A DNA stretch of 64,000 nt from Leptospira gomenensis (GCF_004770155.1 NZ_RQFA01000048.1:1-64000), one strand, 5' to 3'; counted from the first letter of the stretch, positions 19,696 to 33,523 are shown. Translations and numbers: made by a program. The notes: generated from the letters alone by a model not told the origin.

Positions 19696-20481
19696 CTAAT
19701 ATTCTTTTCGTAATAATTTCCTCATCCGATCCGGGAAGTTCGTAAAAAGCCCGTCCGCACCGCGATCCAAAAACGTTCGCATATCGGCGGTTTCGTTGAC
19801 CGTATAAACGACTCCCAGTAAATTCTTTGCGGAGATTTTCTCCAAATTTTCCTTCGAAGCCTCGGACACCGAGGGATGAACGCTCCACGCGCCGACTTTT
19901 TCCGCGAATCCGATCGCTTCATCGACGGACCCGCTTTCCTCTCCGACCAAAACTCCCAATTTGATTTCGGGATCGATCGTACGGATCCGTTCCAAACATT
20001 TCCAAGAAAAGGAGGAAATCAGAATTCGTTTCCTAAGTTCGACCCGGCGAATCAGATCGAGCACGAGCGATTCTATGGAATTTCCGGAAACGACATCGTC
20101 CATCGCGGTCGATTTGATTTCCACGTTTAAATCCGTTTCCGATTTACGGATCATATCCAGTACGTCCTTTAAAAAAGGAATCGTTTCTTTCTTAAATTTA
20201 CGGGAAAACCAGGAACCGGCGTCGAGTTCGCGTAGAATTTCCGATTCGAAATCGCGCACGTTGCCCACCAATCGAGTCGTTCGATCGAGGTCGTCGTCGT
20301 GAATGACCACGACCTTTCTGTCTGCCGAAAGGGTGACGTCCAGTTCGATCAGATCCGCTCGACTCGAAATCGCCTTTTTGAACGCGATCCTTGTGTTTTC
20401 CGGATATTCCCCGCTGGCTCCCCGATGCGCGAACACCAAAGGGCGTTTCAGGTTTTTAGGGCCTCGAACTTTCTCAATCAT
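19696..20481 (-). CDS. glycerophosphodiester phosphodiesterase
   Basis: It cleaves glycerophosphodiesters to glycerol 3-phosphate and an alcohol. Catalytic motifs of the GDPD barrel are all visible: HRGASGEYPENT (His, Arg, Glu), LIELDVT (metal Glu and Asp), VVIHDDDLDRTT (second catalytic His) and VEIKS (metal Glu). Length (261 aa) matches cytoplasmic UgpQ-like enzymes, and no signal peptide is present. It lies between the hydrolase gene and an outer-membrane-like gene on the same strand, 82 bp and 105 bp away; cotranscription is possible. Confidence 0.94.
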   Translation of the reverse strand: MIEKVRGPKNLKRPLVFAHRGASGEYPENTRIAFKKAISSRADLIELDVTLSADRKVVVIHDDDLDRTTRLVGNVRDFESEILRELDAGSWFSRKFKKETIPFLKDVLDMIRKSETDLNVEIKSTAMDDVVSGNSIESLVLDLIRRVELRKRILISSFSWKCLERIRTIDPEIKLGVLVGEESGSVDEAIGFAEKVGAWSVHPSVSEASKENLEKISAKNLLGVVYTVNETADMRTFLDRGADGLFTNFPDRMRKLLRKEY

Positions 20482-20563
20482 ATTATATTTTTTAAATATT
20501 CAAAAAATGGAACGTATTGTTTTTCCGAAGAGGCGCTTCAAACCGTTTCTACGCCGAGTCCGG

Positions 20564-21373
20564 TCACAGAGACAAACCCACAGCAAAATCGAAACCCGCG
20601 TCGGAAACCTTTCCACCGTGATCCCGTTTGATTTCCTCTTTACGGATCCAATAGTCCGAAACCGTGGCAGAATGGTCCGCATATTCCAAGGATTGAACCG
20701 TAACGTTTTTGTGGTAACGGCCGAAGGTTCGAACCACAACTTCGAAACCGAAAAAGAATCCGGATTCCAACTGATGTCTAAAACCGATACCGGTTCCGAC
20801 GTAGTATCTCGGTCCGTAATCCAAATGGATGCGCTCCGAGCGATACGAAGAAGGACCGCGCAGATCCACGAACTGATCGTAAACGGTTTGACGGAAGTAT
20901 TCCGCTCCGACATGAATCGGAATGTATAAGGAGGAATCCGCCAAAAAATAATTCAAGAACACACCTCCTCCCGCGTTCTTCCATTCCCGATCGGATTGTC
21001 TTGCCGCCGCGTATTGGACGAAATAAGCGTAACGACTGTCGAAATCGCCGTTGATCACGTACGAGTTTTGGTAGTATTGAAGACCGATCGCGACTTTTTC
21101 CCAAACGTTCCAGCCTACGATTCCGGAGCCGTATCCTTTGAAAAAACCTCCTCCGAAAAAAAACTTTCTCTTTCCTCGAATTTCTTTTTGGGACGGGGAT
21201 TTATCCTCGACTTCATCTTTCCCTTGGGAATTCGATTCCTTCGTTTCCGAAGACGGGGCGGAAGCGGGAGTGATGTTTTGGGAAAACGTCGCCTGAAACG
21301 AAACGAGCAGAAGAATGCAGATGAAAATTCGTTTGAGCGCGGTCGAACTTCCGCGGCGGTACAAAGGTTCCAT
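20564..21373 (-). CDS. exported protein, probable outer-membrane beta-barrel
   Basis: This 269-aa protein has a basic N-terminus and a hydrophobic signal segment (about 14-30, cleavage near TFSQ). A Ser/Glu/Lys-rich linker (about 35-65) is followed by alternating short strands rich in Tyr, Phe and Gly (GIVGWNVWEKVAIGLQYYQN, VFLNYFLADSS, YYVGTGIGFRHQ). It ends in FAVGLSL, a hydrophobic C-terminal strand of the kind recognised by BAM. This is the pattern of a small porin-like barrel. The exact function is unknown. The start could be Met1 or an internal residue nearer the hydrophobic core. Confidence 0.72.
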   Translation of the reverse strand: MEPLYRRGSSTALKRIFICILLLVSFQATFSQNITPASAPSSETKESNSQGKDEVEDKSPSQKEIRGKRKFFFGGGFFKGYGSGIVGWNVWEKVAIGLQYYQNSYVINGDFDSRYAYFVQYAAARQSDREWKNAGGGVFLNYFLADSSLYIPIHVGAEYFRQTVYDQFVDLRGPSSYRSERIHLDYGPRYYVGTGIGFRHQLESGFFFGFEVVVRTFGRYHKNVTVQSLEYADHSATVSDYWIRKEEIKRDHGGKVSDAGFDFAVGLSL

Positions 21374-21479
21374 AGGACGAAAAGTTTATGAAATCGGGAG
21401 GGATTGTCAAGAGAAAGGAAGGGGAAGAAAGGGTTCAGGCGGGTTTTCGATCCCGCCCGAGAGGGAAAGTAACTCGATC

Positions 21480-21863
21480 TTATTTAGAAGCGGGAGTTTT
21501 TCCGGAAGTGGTATTTTTGATCGCTTCAGCCACTTCGTTGATTTTAGCTTTTACAGCTTCGATTTGACCTTCAGGGATTTTGTTTTTGATCTCATCGGTG
21601 ATTTTGTTGTAGTTCTCGATGATCTTAGATCTGGTTTCTTCGTAATTCTTTCCTGCAACGGAAGTCACTTCCTTGATGTCGTTGATTACTTTATCAACGG
21701 TTTCGCGGATTTTTACGGTCGCTTCGGAATTGTCGGAAGCTCCTTTTGTAACCAGCTCCAAATAGGTTTTTTCGAGATCAGCTTTCGCTTTGCCCAGACC
21801 TTCTTGACCAGCTTTGATGAGTCCAAGACCCGCATTCAGAACATCTAGAATTTGCTTTTCCAT
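21480..21863 (-). CDS. phasin-like helical protein
   Basis: A 127-aa, almost entirely helical, Ala/Lys/Glu-rich protein without signal peptide. The pattern ([22 protein letters not shown] at the N-terminus and long heptads after it) is that of phasins, the granule-coating proteins of polyhydroxyalkanoate stores. The same pattern can be found in other amphipathic helical proteins. The start at 21863 is set by a near-perfect ribosome site (AAGGAG, nine bases upstream). A good sigma-70 promoter and two operator-like dyads lie just upstream. No PHA synthase is in the window. Confidence 0.8.
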   Translation of the reverse strand: MEKQILDVLNAGLGLIKAGQEGLGKAKADLEKTYLELVTKGASDNSEATVKIRETVDKVINDIKEVTSVAGKNYEETRSKIIENYNKITDEIKNKIPEGQIEAVKAKINEVAEAIKNTTSGKTPASK

Positions 21864-21886
21864 TCGATTTTTCTCCTTGAGATTCG

Positions 21887-21934
21887 TTGTGCATCGCACA
21901 ATCCTTTTGTATTGCGCCGCACAATTTTTGTCAA
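21887..21934 (-). promoter_or_regulatory. phasin-gene promoter with two operator-like dyads
   Basis: On the minus strand TTGACA (21929-21934) and TACAAA (21906-21911) are separated by 17 bp, an ideal sigma-70 layout. One near-palindrome, ATTGCGCCGCACAAT (21911-21925), fills the spacer and touches the -10 box. A second, TTGTGC-ATC-GCACAA (21887-21901, perfect), lies just downstream of the -10. Both share a GCACAAT half-site and sit where a repressor would block polymerase. The cores resemble the TGC-N3-GCA sites reported for PhaR-type repressors, but this is only a resemblance. Confidence 0.65.
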
Positions 21935-21954
21935 TCCAAAAAAGAAAAAATTTT

Positions 21955-21991
21955 GGCAAACTTTCATTTTCGGGAAAAAAGGAAGTTTGCC
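21955..21991. other. hairpin upstream of the phasin promoter
   Basis: GGCAAACTT (21955-21963) and AAGTTTGCC (21983-21991) are perfect 9-bp arms around a 19-base loop. On the minus strand the stem is followed by an A/T run ending in Ts, like an intrinsic terminator; the plus side also has a T run. It insulates the phasin promoter from leftward transcription entering from the right. The rest of 21992-22181 shows nothing clear. Confidence 0.45.
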
Positions 21992-22181
21992 CTTGTTTTT
22001 AAGATAGGAGATAAAATTGAATTCCTTTCATCAAAAATCGCATAGGCGGTTTATTTTTTAAAAGAATTCATCCGGTTTGCCGCTTTCGAATCCTTCGTTT
22101 TGGAAAATTATTTTTGTTCAACGAGGGAGTTCTTGGCGCTCTTCGATTCCCTAAAAACAAAAGATTGAGATTCAGTAAAAA

Positions 22182-22892
22182 ATGACAGATTCCACAAAAA
22201 CAAAAATCAAAACTTCCGACCGAATGATTCCCGGCGTTCTCGCGTTAGCGTTTTCGCTCCTGCTGATTCAATGTAACACGGAGAAAAACGAAACTTCTAC
22301 GACCGAATTTTTGGCTCTTTTGGGAACGAGCACAAGCGTCGTAAAAGTCCAAAACGACTTAAATCGCAACGGCGGTCTTACGACAAGGGAAACCGATGCC
22401 GGAAAAACTCCGACCAATCCTACCAACGAAACCAATTCTTCGGACGGACATACGGCCATTCGACTGATCGGTGACGGGACGATGGTCGGCGGAGGTTTGT
22501 TGGTTTATGTGAGGGAACAAAGCGGTTTCGCAGGAGACATCGCACCAGTCACGATTACGGAGGGAGTTCCCACGTTTCGTACCGTTCCCGGTAAGGAATA
22601 CTTCGCCTACTTGGAGTTTTTCATAGACGGAGCGAACGACACCGAAATCGACGGAGCGGCGTTGATTGTTCCGTTTACCGCCACGGAAACCGACAAAATC
22701 GATTTTTACGTAACGGGAACCGGGGCGGGACTTTTCGTAAACGACGCTTCCCACGTTTCGAATTTGTTCTACGATCCGGTAGGCCAAAATGGGATGGGGA
22801 ACAATCCAGAGGAAAGAGCCGCTTGGAGAAGATCCAATTTTCTCCTATACGGAGGGGAAGGTTTCGTAGTGGAATATCTCTACGGGCCATGA
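22182..22892 (+). CDS. putative lipoprotein, unknown function
   Basis: The 236-aa protein has a basic N-terminus, a hydrophobic stretch (about 16-29) and Cys31 in LIQC, a clear lipobox. The mature part begins with a Thr/Asn/Glu-rich spacer and then a compact beta-rich domain (IRLIGDGTMVGGGLLVYVRE, and so on) with few charged patches. No known family was recognised. It is divergent from the phasin gene and convergent with the MAF-like gene. Between its stop and 23144 I see only A/T-rich sequence with short palindromes and an 11-bp inverted repeat (22889-22899 with 23021-23031). Confidence 0.8.
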   Translation: MTDSTKTKIKTSDRMIPGVLALAFSLLLIQCNTEKNETSTTEFLALLGTSTSVVKVQNDLNRNGGLTTRETDAGKTPTNPTNETNSSDGHTAIRLIGDGTMVGGGLLVYVREQSGFAGDIAPVTITEGVPTFRTVPGKEYFAYLEFFIDGANDTEIDGAALIVPFTATETDKIDFYVTGTGAGLFVNDASHVSNLFYDPVGQNGMGNNPEERAAWRRSNFLLYGGEGFVVEYLYGP

Positions 22893-23144
22893 GGATTTTT
22901 TTTCGTTGAACAACGATTTGACGATTCAGATCGGACGATCCAAATCGAAAACGGCCGGACTTAGGGGTGAATCCTTCGAAAACCGACCCAACAAAACGCG
23001 TCCTCACAAGGGGCGCGGTTAAAATCCTCATAAAACGCGGCCTCAAAATCCACAAGAAACGCCGTTTCGATCACGACAATTGTATTATAAATTTATAATA
23101 TTATACTTTTTAAATTAAATCCCGGAGGCCGAAACGGAGCGGAA

Positions 23145-25112
23145 TCAGGATTTTGCCCGCATCCTTTCGATCGTTTTTCCGATGAGTTTGGAGTGAAGTT
23201 TACAAGCCTCTTCCAGGCCTTGGTAAAGAAGCAGACTTTTTTTGGCGATCCCAAGTCGTTCGTTTTTCTTTTCCTCCAAAGTCAAACCGCCTTCGTAACC
23301 TTCGGTGATCATAAGGACCGTCCTTTGAATGCTCATTCCTAAAATTTCGGTCAAACCTTTTCGGGAGGAAACCTCTTCGTCGATCGTGTCCATTTCTTTT
23401 AGGTTTTTCAGAATCTGATCCTTAAAACGATCCTCCGCTTTGACCTGCGCATAAAGACGATCGGAGAGGATTCTTCCTTTCGCAACCTTTTCGGAAAACG
23501 CTTTGAGTTCTCGGGAAAGGGCCAGCAATTCGTCGAGAATCGCGCCGAAACGATTTTCTTCGGAACGGTCTTGCGGTTCGGTTTCCGATGAATCGGCTAT
23601 CGCCCGAATCCGATCCCGAACGGATTGGACGAATCGTAAATCGAATTCATTTTTTTGAATGTATTGATCGGCGGAGACGTTCGGGATTCCTTCCAACCTC
23701 GCCCCTTCCTTTCCGAGATTGAACCACGCGATCCGTTTGGGATGTTCCTCGAACCATTTTTTAAAGATCAGAAGTTTTTCGTTGGTTCGCAGACTTCCTC
23801 CGTTCAAAGAAGTAGTGTATTTCGCGGGAAGCGCGGTCATCTGTTTATGGTTGTGATATTCCCTTCTGAATTTTCTGGATTCGAGATGATTGAGGCGTTC
23901 CTCCAAAACCGCACCCTTACAGTGCGCCAGTTTCGAAGGAAAGGAAAGATCCTGTCCGACGAGCAACAGATTTCTCGCCTTCATCTTTTCGGCGAGACTG
24001 ACCGCATTCGTCGAAACCGATCCTCCGAAATCGACCGCTCCGATTTCCTCTTCCGGAATTTTAGAAAGAATACGAATCAACGGAAACGGAGAAGAAGTAT
24101 AATATCCTTTTTTGAAATTTCCCGGAAGCCGCAACGTATGATACGAAGACGTCGGATCGAATACGATCCTCGCCTCCCCTTCGTAACCTTCCAGATATTT
24201 GGAATTGAGGGCCTGCGGATCCACCGAGTACGTCAGATCCGGATCGATCCCCGCCTTCCACAACACCGTCAACGCGGTATCGACGGCGATCAAAACGAAA
24301 CGATCGCGATATCGTTTGATGTCTTCTAAGGAATCCGACAAGGAAGGCCCCGCTCCGCACACGAGAACGTCCGCCGTTCCTTCACAAATTCCGAAAAGAT
24401 TCCGAACCGGTTTCATATCGGAGATCTCGGGAAGATTATGTACGAAGTTACGCGTCCATATTCTTTCGAAACGGGTCAAGGTGGAAAGATTTACGTCCTT
24501 TTTATGGAAAAAACTTTCCGAGATAAAACGAAGCTCCTCGTATTCTTCCTTTTTCCATTGATAACTTCCCCGATGCGGAATAAAACTCACCGGAAATCCG
24601 GAGATTCCTTTAAAGGCGGAATAAAGTTCCGGCTCGTTCAACGGAGTCAGAAGAATCCTAAGTTTTCCCGAAATCAAAAAAGAAGAATAGTCGAAGTAAG
24701 AAAGCGCATAACGTAGAACCGCGGGCCTCGCTTCCATCCAAACAACGGTCGTGTTTTTATACTTTAAACTTTCCTGAATTCCGTAACCGAGACCCGCTCC
24801 GAAAAAAAGGAAAACCCTTTCCTCGTCCTCTTTTTTGAGTCCTTCCAAAAGGCGTTTCGCTTCGACGATCGGATCCATTCTGCTGTGAAGATATATTCCG
24901 TCCGCTTCCAAAACCGGAAGCCCCGTTTTTGAAATCCGGACTTCCAAGACGCTTTCGTTTTCCGCGGTTTCGATCCTTTCCGCGATACCGTAGGTTTTTC
25001 CTCGAACTTCCCTTCCCCGAAAATCGTCCTTTAGCGTAGTATCTTCGCCAGCGACCGTTTCGAGGGCACGAAGATTTTTTTGTAACAGGGATTCGTCGGC
25101 GGACGGATTCAT
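23145..25112 (-). CDS. MAF/MptE-like protein (DUF115), probable flagellin or surface glycosylation factor
   Basis: The protein resembles motility-associated factors, which transfer nonulosonic acids to flagellin in several bacteria, and 6-hydroxymethylpterin pyrophosphokinase MptE. The central motif [19 protein letters not shown] (about 255-275) is the family hallmark nucleotide-sugar or phosphate-binding loop. The segments [11 protein letters not shown] and DLTYSVDPQ follow as expected. An N-terminal MAF-like domain and a helical C-terminus complete about 655 residues. A TTG at 25130 would start six codons earlier, immediately after the upstream stop; I prefer the ATG at 25112. It follows the penicillin-binding protein gene directly and is probably cotranscribed. 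Confidence 0.85.
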   Translation of the reverse strand: MNPSADESLLQKNLRALETVAGEDTTLKDDFRGREVRGKTYGIAERIETAENESVLEVRISKTGLPVLEADGIYLHSRMDPIVEAKRLLEGLKKEDEERVFLFFGAGLGYGIQESLKYKNTTVVWMEARPAVLRYALSYFDYSSFLISGKLRILLTPLNEPELYSAFKGISGFPVSFIPHRGSYQWKKEEYEELRFISESFFHKKDVNLSTLTRFERIWTRNFVHNLPEISDMKPVRNLFGICEGTADVLVCGAGPSLSDSLEDIKRYRDRFVLIAVDTALTVLWKAGIDPDLTYSVDPQALNSKYLEGYEGEARIVFDPTSSYHTLRLPGNFKKGYYTSSPFPLIRILSKIPEEEIGAVDFGGSVSTNAVSLAEKMKARNLLLVGQDLSFPSKLAHCKGAVLEERLNHLESRKFRREYHNHKQMTALPAKYTTSLNGGSLRTNEKLLIFKKWFEEHPKRIAWFNLGKEGARLEGIPNVSADQYIQKNEFDLRFVQSVRDRIRAIADSSETEPQDRSEENRFGAILDELLALSRELKAFSEKVAKGRILSDRLYAQVKAEDRFKDQILKNLKEMDTIDEEVSSRKGLTEILGMSIQRTVLMITEGYEGGLTLEEKKNERLGIAKKSLLLYQGLEEACKLHSKLIGKTIERMRAKS

Positions 25113-25130
25113 AAATATGGAATATTCCAA

Positions 25131-27038
25131 TTACTTAAAATATAAGTTCAAACGATCGTCGCCGAGTTTGTTTCCGGGAGACGGTTCCTGACGATAACAG
25201 AATCCGCTGCCGTGGAATTTTACGGGGATTCCCAATGGAGCGAGGATTTCCAGCGATTCGCGTTTGCTTTTGCCGATCAGATCCGGAATTTCTCCCGCAC
25301 TCGATTTGAGGTTTTTCCGTTGGAACCTTTTGAGGGAAACGTCCACGGTTTTTTCACCTTGTTCGATGATGGGAATGATGTTTTCCACGACTTCCTTAAA
25401 AACCGGAGCGGCCAAACCTCCTCCCGAATGTGTCCCTCCCTGCGGTTCGTCGAACAGAATCAAACCGACGATCTTGGGTTTTTCCGCAGGGAAAAAACCG
25501 AGAAAGGAAGCGGACCACAAACCTTCGACATACCCTTTTCCGGAAACCGCCTTTTGTCCGGTTCCCGTTTTTCCAGCGATCGAATATTCCTGAATGTAGG
25601 CGTTTTTTCCGGTTCCGGATTGAACCACCCTCGTCATCGCTCGGATCAATCGATCGGTCGTATAATCGCGGATTCCGATCGGAGTTTCCTGCGTTTTAAA
25701 TTCGTGTAATATTTCTCCGTAAGAATCGCTCAAGTGGGAAACCACTCTCGGAGTCAGCATCCTTCCCCCGTTTACGACCGAAGCAGCGGAGGCGACGAGT
25801 TGAATCGGTGTGACCGAAACTCCCTGGCCGATCGCCATAAACATGGAAGTGGCGGGCGTCCATTTTTTCAGAGGAGGAAAATAACCCGCGGATTCGTTCG
25901 GAAGAAATCCGGTTTTTTCTCCGAATTGGAACTTCTTCATATAATCGTAAAGCAGCGATTCGGGAATTCTTTGTGTCGCCTTGATGATTCCTACGTTGCA
26001 GGAATACTGAAGTATCTCCTCCAGATTGAGATGACCGTGCGCTTCCGTACATTTGATCCTGGTTTTTCCGAGTTCGACGTAACCGGGACAATGAAACTTT
26101 TCGTCGGAACGTATTAGGTTTTCGTTATATAAGATCGAGGCGAGGAATATTTTCATAGTGGAACCCGGCTCGTAAACGTGACGAATCGCCCAGTTGGTGT
26201 GGGAATCCTCTCCCGATTCGTTGTATTGATTGGGATCGAAGGCGGGAAAGGATGCCGAGGCGAGAATTTTTCCGGTGTTGATTTCCATCAAAATTCCGAT
26301 CGCCTTTTTGGATCCGGTTTCCTCGAATCGTTTTCCCAAGGCCTTCTCGAGTTTGTATTGGATGAGTCCGTCGATCGTAAGATGAAGATTGCTTCCCCGG
26401 GACGAATCCGATTCCGTCGAGGTCATCAGTTCCTGATTGTATTGTACTTCCAATCCGGAAAGGGCCCGGTCATCGTCCATTCCCGTAAACCCCACGAGGC
26501 TGGAGGCGAGGGTTCCGTGCGGATAAACGCGTTTGTATTCTTTTTCCCTTCTGACTCCGGGAAGGGAAAGATCCATGATCTTATTTCCGAGCGATTCGTC
26601 GATTTCTCGTTTGAGAAGAAAGTAACGGCTCTTTTCTCGGATCATCGCTTCGATTTTATCCGGAGACAGGTCGAGATACGGCGCGAGTTGGACCGCGGTA
26701 AACGTGGGGTCGTAGATATTGGCGGGATAAATTCCGATCGTCGCCGAATCTACGGTCATCGCAAGTTCGATCCCCCGGCGATCATAGATCGCCCCGCGCA
26801 TGATCCGGTCCCCTGTTTTGAGAACCGTCTCGCGCTCGTTTAAGAAAGTGAGAAAAATCACCCGGCCGATCAAAATACAAAAAAGGAGACAAAGAAAGGA
26901 AAATAGGATCGTAAGTCTGGTTTTGCGGGATTTCATTCTTCTTGGATAAGATCGTCCAAAAACCGGATTTCGAAAAGTCCTGTTTTGGTAGGAGAAAGGG
27001 AGATTTTCTTTTCTAAGAATTTGCCGAACCCGTTTCAC
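25131..27038 (-). CDS. penicillin-binding protein (class B, FtsI/PBP2-type) with PASTA domain
   Basis: A membrane-anchored D,D-transpeptidase that cross-links peptidoglycan. The order is cytoplasmic basic tail, one TM segment (about 43-64), dimerisation domain, transpeptidase domain and a C-terminal PASTA domain (about 585-635, [21 protein letters not shown]). The active-site motifs are S293-TMK296, S346-CN348 and K490-TG. The 635-residue length is typical. Met35 (base 26936) is a plausible shorter start. It is directly followed by the MAF-like gene. Whether it acts in division (FtsI) or elongation cannot be decided here, since no other cell-division genes are nearby. Confidence 0.94.
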   Translation of the reverse strand: MKRVRQILRKENLPFSYQNRTFRNPVFGRSYPRRMKSRKTRLTILFSFLCLLFCILIGRVIFLTFLNERETVLKTGDRIMRGAIYDRRGIELAMTVDSATIGIYPANIYDPTFTAVQLAPYLDLSPDKIEAMIREKSRYFLLKREIDESLGNKIMDLSLPGVRREKEYKRVYPHGTLASSLVGFTGMDDDRALSGLEVQYNQELMTSTESDSSRGSNLHLTIDGLIQYKLEKALGKRFEETGSKKAIGILMEINTGKILASASFPAFDPNQYNESGEDSHTNWAIRHVYEPGSTMKIFLASILYNENLIRSDEKFHCPGYVELGKTRIKCTEAHGHLNLEEILQYSCNVGIIKATQRIPESLLYDYMKKFQFGEKTGFLPNESAGYFPPLKKWTPATSMFMAIGQGVSVTPIQLVASAASVVNGGRMLTPRVVSHLSDSYGEILHEFKTQETPIGIRDYTTDRLIRAMTRVVQSGTGKNAYIQEYSIAGKTGTGQKAVSGKGYVEGLWSASFLGFFPAEKPKIVGLILFDEPQGGTHSGGGLAAPVFKEVVENIIPIIEQGEKTVDVSLKRFQRKNLKSSAGEIPDLIGKSKRESLEILAPLGIPVKFHGSGFCYRQEPSPGNKLGDDRLNLYFK

Positions 27039-27119
27039 ATAAGAGACTTTCTCTGTTTTAACGGAATCGTGTTGGTAAAGGGTAGGCCAACGCTAATTTT
27101 TCTGTGAATCTTGCGAGGC

Positions 27120-27479
27120 GTGTGAGTTCCCGCACACTTTGTAGTACCAACAATCTCCGACCAATGTACACATCCGGATTTTGTTCGCAAAATCGCACTT
27201 TCAACGGGAGAATCGAAGCCATTTCCGTCGGGCTTGGGGCCTGGCCGGTCTATCAACAGGAAGTCTAAATTGGAGGATCGGAACCGGGTTTGCAAATTTT
27301 TTCTCGGATTTTCTCGAAAGCTCATAAACCTGCCGAGGAATCGGAGGAGTTCCCGCAATTTTCGTATTCTCGAGAGAAGGAAACCGCAGACCCGCGAAAA
27401 CGTATGAGTTCCCACAATTCTTAGAACAACGAAATCTGACTTTGAAATCAGCCACAACGTATGAGTTCCCACAATTCTT
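27120..27479. repeat. GAGTTCCC motif cluster upstream of hrcA
   Basis: The 592-bp gap 27039-27630 holds no convincing gene. It contains copies at 27120-27137 (GTGTGAGTTCCCGCACAC, with 5-bp complementary ends), 27347-27360, 27401-27420 and 27458-27479. The last two share CGTATGAGTTCCCACAATTC and lie exactly 57 bp apart, the same period as the array at 1-389. The sequence between them is not obviously repeated. Low-complexity reading frames in this gap look like chance. Confidence 0.78.
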
Positions 27480-27594
27480 CGGCACTCTACCCCCTGAGAT
27501 TGCCAAAAAAATGGAGAAATTCCCATTCCGATCGACCCATATCCACTTTCTTCCTTGACAATTTTTCTCGATATCGGGAAACTTATTGTATAAC

Positions 27595-27621
27595 TTAGCA
27601 CTCTAACATTCAGAGTGCCAA
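27595..27621 (+). promoter_or_regulatory. CIRCE operator for HrcA
   Basis: TTAGCACTC (27595-27603), nine bases, then GAGTGCCAA (27613-27621). This matches the CIRCE consensus TTAGCACTC-N9-GAGTGCTAA at 17 of 18 positions. It lies 9 bp before the hrcA start codon. HrcA binding here would repress the whole hrcA-grpE-dnaK-dnaJ operon until heat stress. A TTGACA at 27555-27560 and TATAAC at 27589-27594 are nearby, but their 28-bp spacing is not canonical. Confidence 0.95.
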
Positions 27622-27630
27622 AAAAGAACG

Positions 27631-28659
<1,029 letters not shown>

Positions 28660-28674
28660 AAAAGGAGAGACTGT

Positions 28675-29316
28675 ATGGCCGAATCGTCGAACTCGAAACA
28701 AGAAACTTCGAAGGAAAAAAAGGCCGACGGAAAAAATTCTCAAACAGCAACAAAGGAAATGAATACAGAAGCAATGAATCCGGAAGAAACCGCACAAACC
28801 ACAGAACCGCAAACGGAAGCGCCCGCCCAGGAAACGACTTCCCAAACCGACGAACTCGGAGCGGCCAAAAAGGAAATCGAAACCCTCAAGGATTCCTGGG
28901 CGAGGGAACGCGCGGAGTTTCAAAACTTCAAACGCAGATCCGCGCAGGAGTTTACGTCCATCCGAAAGGAAGCGGTGAAATCCCTCATTTCGGGGTTTTT
29001 AAATCCGATCGACAACCTCGAACGGGTGGGAGCGAGCGCCCCCGCAACCGAGGAATTGAAACCGTTCGTGGACGGAGTAGGAATGATCCTCAAGGAACTC
29101 TACTCTGTATTAGAAAAATCGAATGTATTTCGATTCGATCCGAAGGGAGAATCCTTCGATCCGATGTCCATGGAAGCGCTTTCTTCGGAGGAAGGAGAAC
29201 AATACTCGGAAGAAACCGTGATCGAAGTCTATCAACCCGGTTATTATTACAAGGAAAACGAGGATAAGTTTCCGTTGCGGCCCGCAAGAGTACGGATCGG
29301 AAAACCCAAAGCGTAG
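28675..29316 (+). CDS. grpE: nucleotide exchange factor GrpE
   Basis: The exchange factor that releases ADP from DnaK. The N-terminal 65 residues are low in complexity (Glu, Thr, Gln, Ala rich, with repeated PQTEAPAQETT-like pieces) and likely disordered. The long coiled coil (about 60-110) contains ARERAEFQNFKRR, the family motif. The C-terminal beta domain ends in EVYQPGYYYKENEDKFPLRPARVRIG, matching GrpE. AGGAGAG precedes the ATG. It lies 15 bp after hrcA and 42 bp before dnaK. Confidence 0.97.
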   Translation: MAESSNSKQETSKEKKADGKNSQTATKEMNTEAMNPEETAQTTEPQTEAPAQETTSQTDELGAAKKEIETLKDSWARERAEFQNFKRRSAQEFTSIRKEAVKSLISGFLNPIDNLERVGASAPATEELKPFVDGVGMILKELYSVLEKSNVFRFDPKGESFDPMSMEALSSEEGEQYSEETVIEVYQPGYYYKENEDKFPLRPARVRIGKPKA

Positions 29317-29358
29317 GCAGTCATTAGGAATCTCAGGGAAGTATTAAAGGAGAACAAC

Positions 29359-31290
<1,932 letters not shown>

Positions 31291-31296
31291 AAACCG

Positions 31297-32415
<1,119 letters not shown>

Positions 32416-32427
32416 AGACGATGGGCG

Positions 32428-32460
32428 ATGTATCGCGCCCGCAAAGCGGGCGCGATACAT
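32428..32460 (+). terminator. terminator of the hrcA-dnaJ operon
   Basis: A perfect 15-bp stem (32428-32442 with 32446-32460, arms ATGTATCGCGCCCGC and its complement) has a 3-base AAA loop. The T-rich sequence TAATTTATTA follows. It lies 12 bp after the dnaJ stop codon. This is the clearest intrinsic terminator in the window. Confidence 0.92.
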
Positions 32461-32529
32461 TAATTTATTATAAAATTAGAACATACTTCTTCCCTCCGGC
32501 GGAAGACGTCGAAGACCAAAGGAAATCAA

Positions 32530-33498
32530 ATGACAGAAAGAGTAAAACTCGGAGTAATCGGAACCGGACACATGGGTCAATACCACGTCAACGTCGCAAA
32601 AACGCTCAACGATGCGATTTTGGTCGGAATTTACGACGCTGATACCGAACGAGCCAAACAAATGGCCGACAAACACAAAACCTCCGCGTTCGCTTCAATC
32701 GACGAATTGATCTCCAAGGTGGACGGACTCGTCATCGCCGTTCCGACGTTTCTCCATCACGAAATTGCGAAAAAAGCGTTGGATGCCGGCAAACATGTGT
32801 TAGTTGAAAAACCGATCGCCGAAACCGTAGAACAAGCGAAAGACCTCGTAAAAATGGCGGCGGATAAAAATCTGGTTCTACTCGTCGGGCACGTGGAACG
32901 TTTTAACGGAGCGGTTCTCGAATTGGGAAAAATCGTAAAAGACCCGCTTTTAATAGAATCCAGACGATTAGCTCCTTACAATCCGAGAATCAAGGACGTC
33001 GGTGTGGTTTTGGATATGATGATCCACGACATAGACATCGTTCTCAACCTGGTCAATTCTCCAGTAAAAAAACTTTCCGCTTCCGGAACCAGGGTACAAT
33101 CCAATCACGAAGACATAGCCAATGTATTGTTGGAATTCGAAAACGGATGTCTTGCGAGTATCACTGCCTCGCGTGCCACTCAAGCGAAAATCCGCACGTT
33201 AAACATCACCCAAAAAGACGTTTATATTATGCTGGATTTTACGGATCAGGAAATCGAACTTCACAGACAGGCGACTTCCGACATACTTTTATTGTCGGAA
33301 GAGATCAAATATCGTCAGGAATCCATCGTGGAAAAGATTTTCGTCCACAAGGATAACCCGTTAAAACAGGAACACGAACATTTCATCCGTTGTATTCGAA
33401 AGGAATCCGATCCGATCGTTCACAGAAACTCCGACGTTTCCACCTTGGAGATCGCATATAAAATTCTTTCCGAAATTCACGGAACTTCCAAGAAGTAA
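32530..33498 (+). CDS. Gfo/Idh/MocA-family oxidoreductase
   Basis: A NAD(P)-dependent dehydrogenase of sugars or related polyols. The N-terminal Rossmann motif is LGVIGTGHMGQYHV (about 8-21). The family's EKP motif is in HVLVEKPIAETVEQA (about 90-104), where the Lys is catalytic. The C-terminal alpha/beta domain includes GVVLDMMIHDIDIVL, in which the Asp and His bind substrate. At 322 aa it is close to UDP-sugar 3-dehydrogenase-like members (for example WbpB/Gnna-type), which often act in LPS sugar synthesis. The exact substrate is unknown. AAGGAA precedes the ATG. Confidence 0.92.
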   Translation: MTERVKLGVIGTGHMGQYHVNVAKTLNDAILVGIYDADTERAKQMADKHKTSAFASIDELISKVDGLVIAVPTFLHHEIAKKALDAGKHVLVEKPIAETVEQAKDLVKMAADKNLVLLVGHVERFNGAVLELGKIVKDPLLIESRRLAPYNPRIKDVGVVLDMMIHDIDIVLNLVNSPVKKLSASGTRVQSNHEDIANVLLEFENGCLASITASRATQAKIRTLNITQKDVYIMLDFTDQEIELHRQATSDILLLSEEIKYRQESIVEKIFVHKDNPLKQEHEHFIRCIRKESDPIVHRNSDVSTLEIAYKILSEIHGTSKK

Positions 33499-33523
33499 AT
33501 CGGTCTAAACGGGAACCGAAGTT

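Noticed and set aside
27035..27601. Long minus-strand reading frame covering the repeat cluster upstream of hrcA
   Set aside because: Its translation is low-complexity, repeats with the GAGTTCCC motif, and has no ribosome site or recognisable domain.
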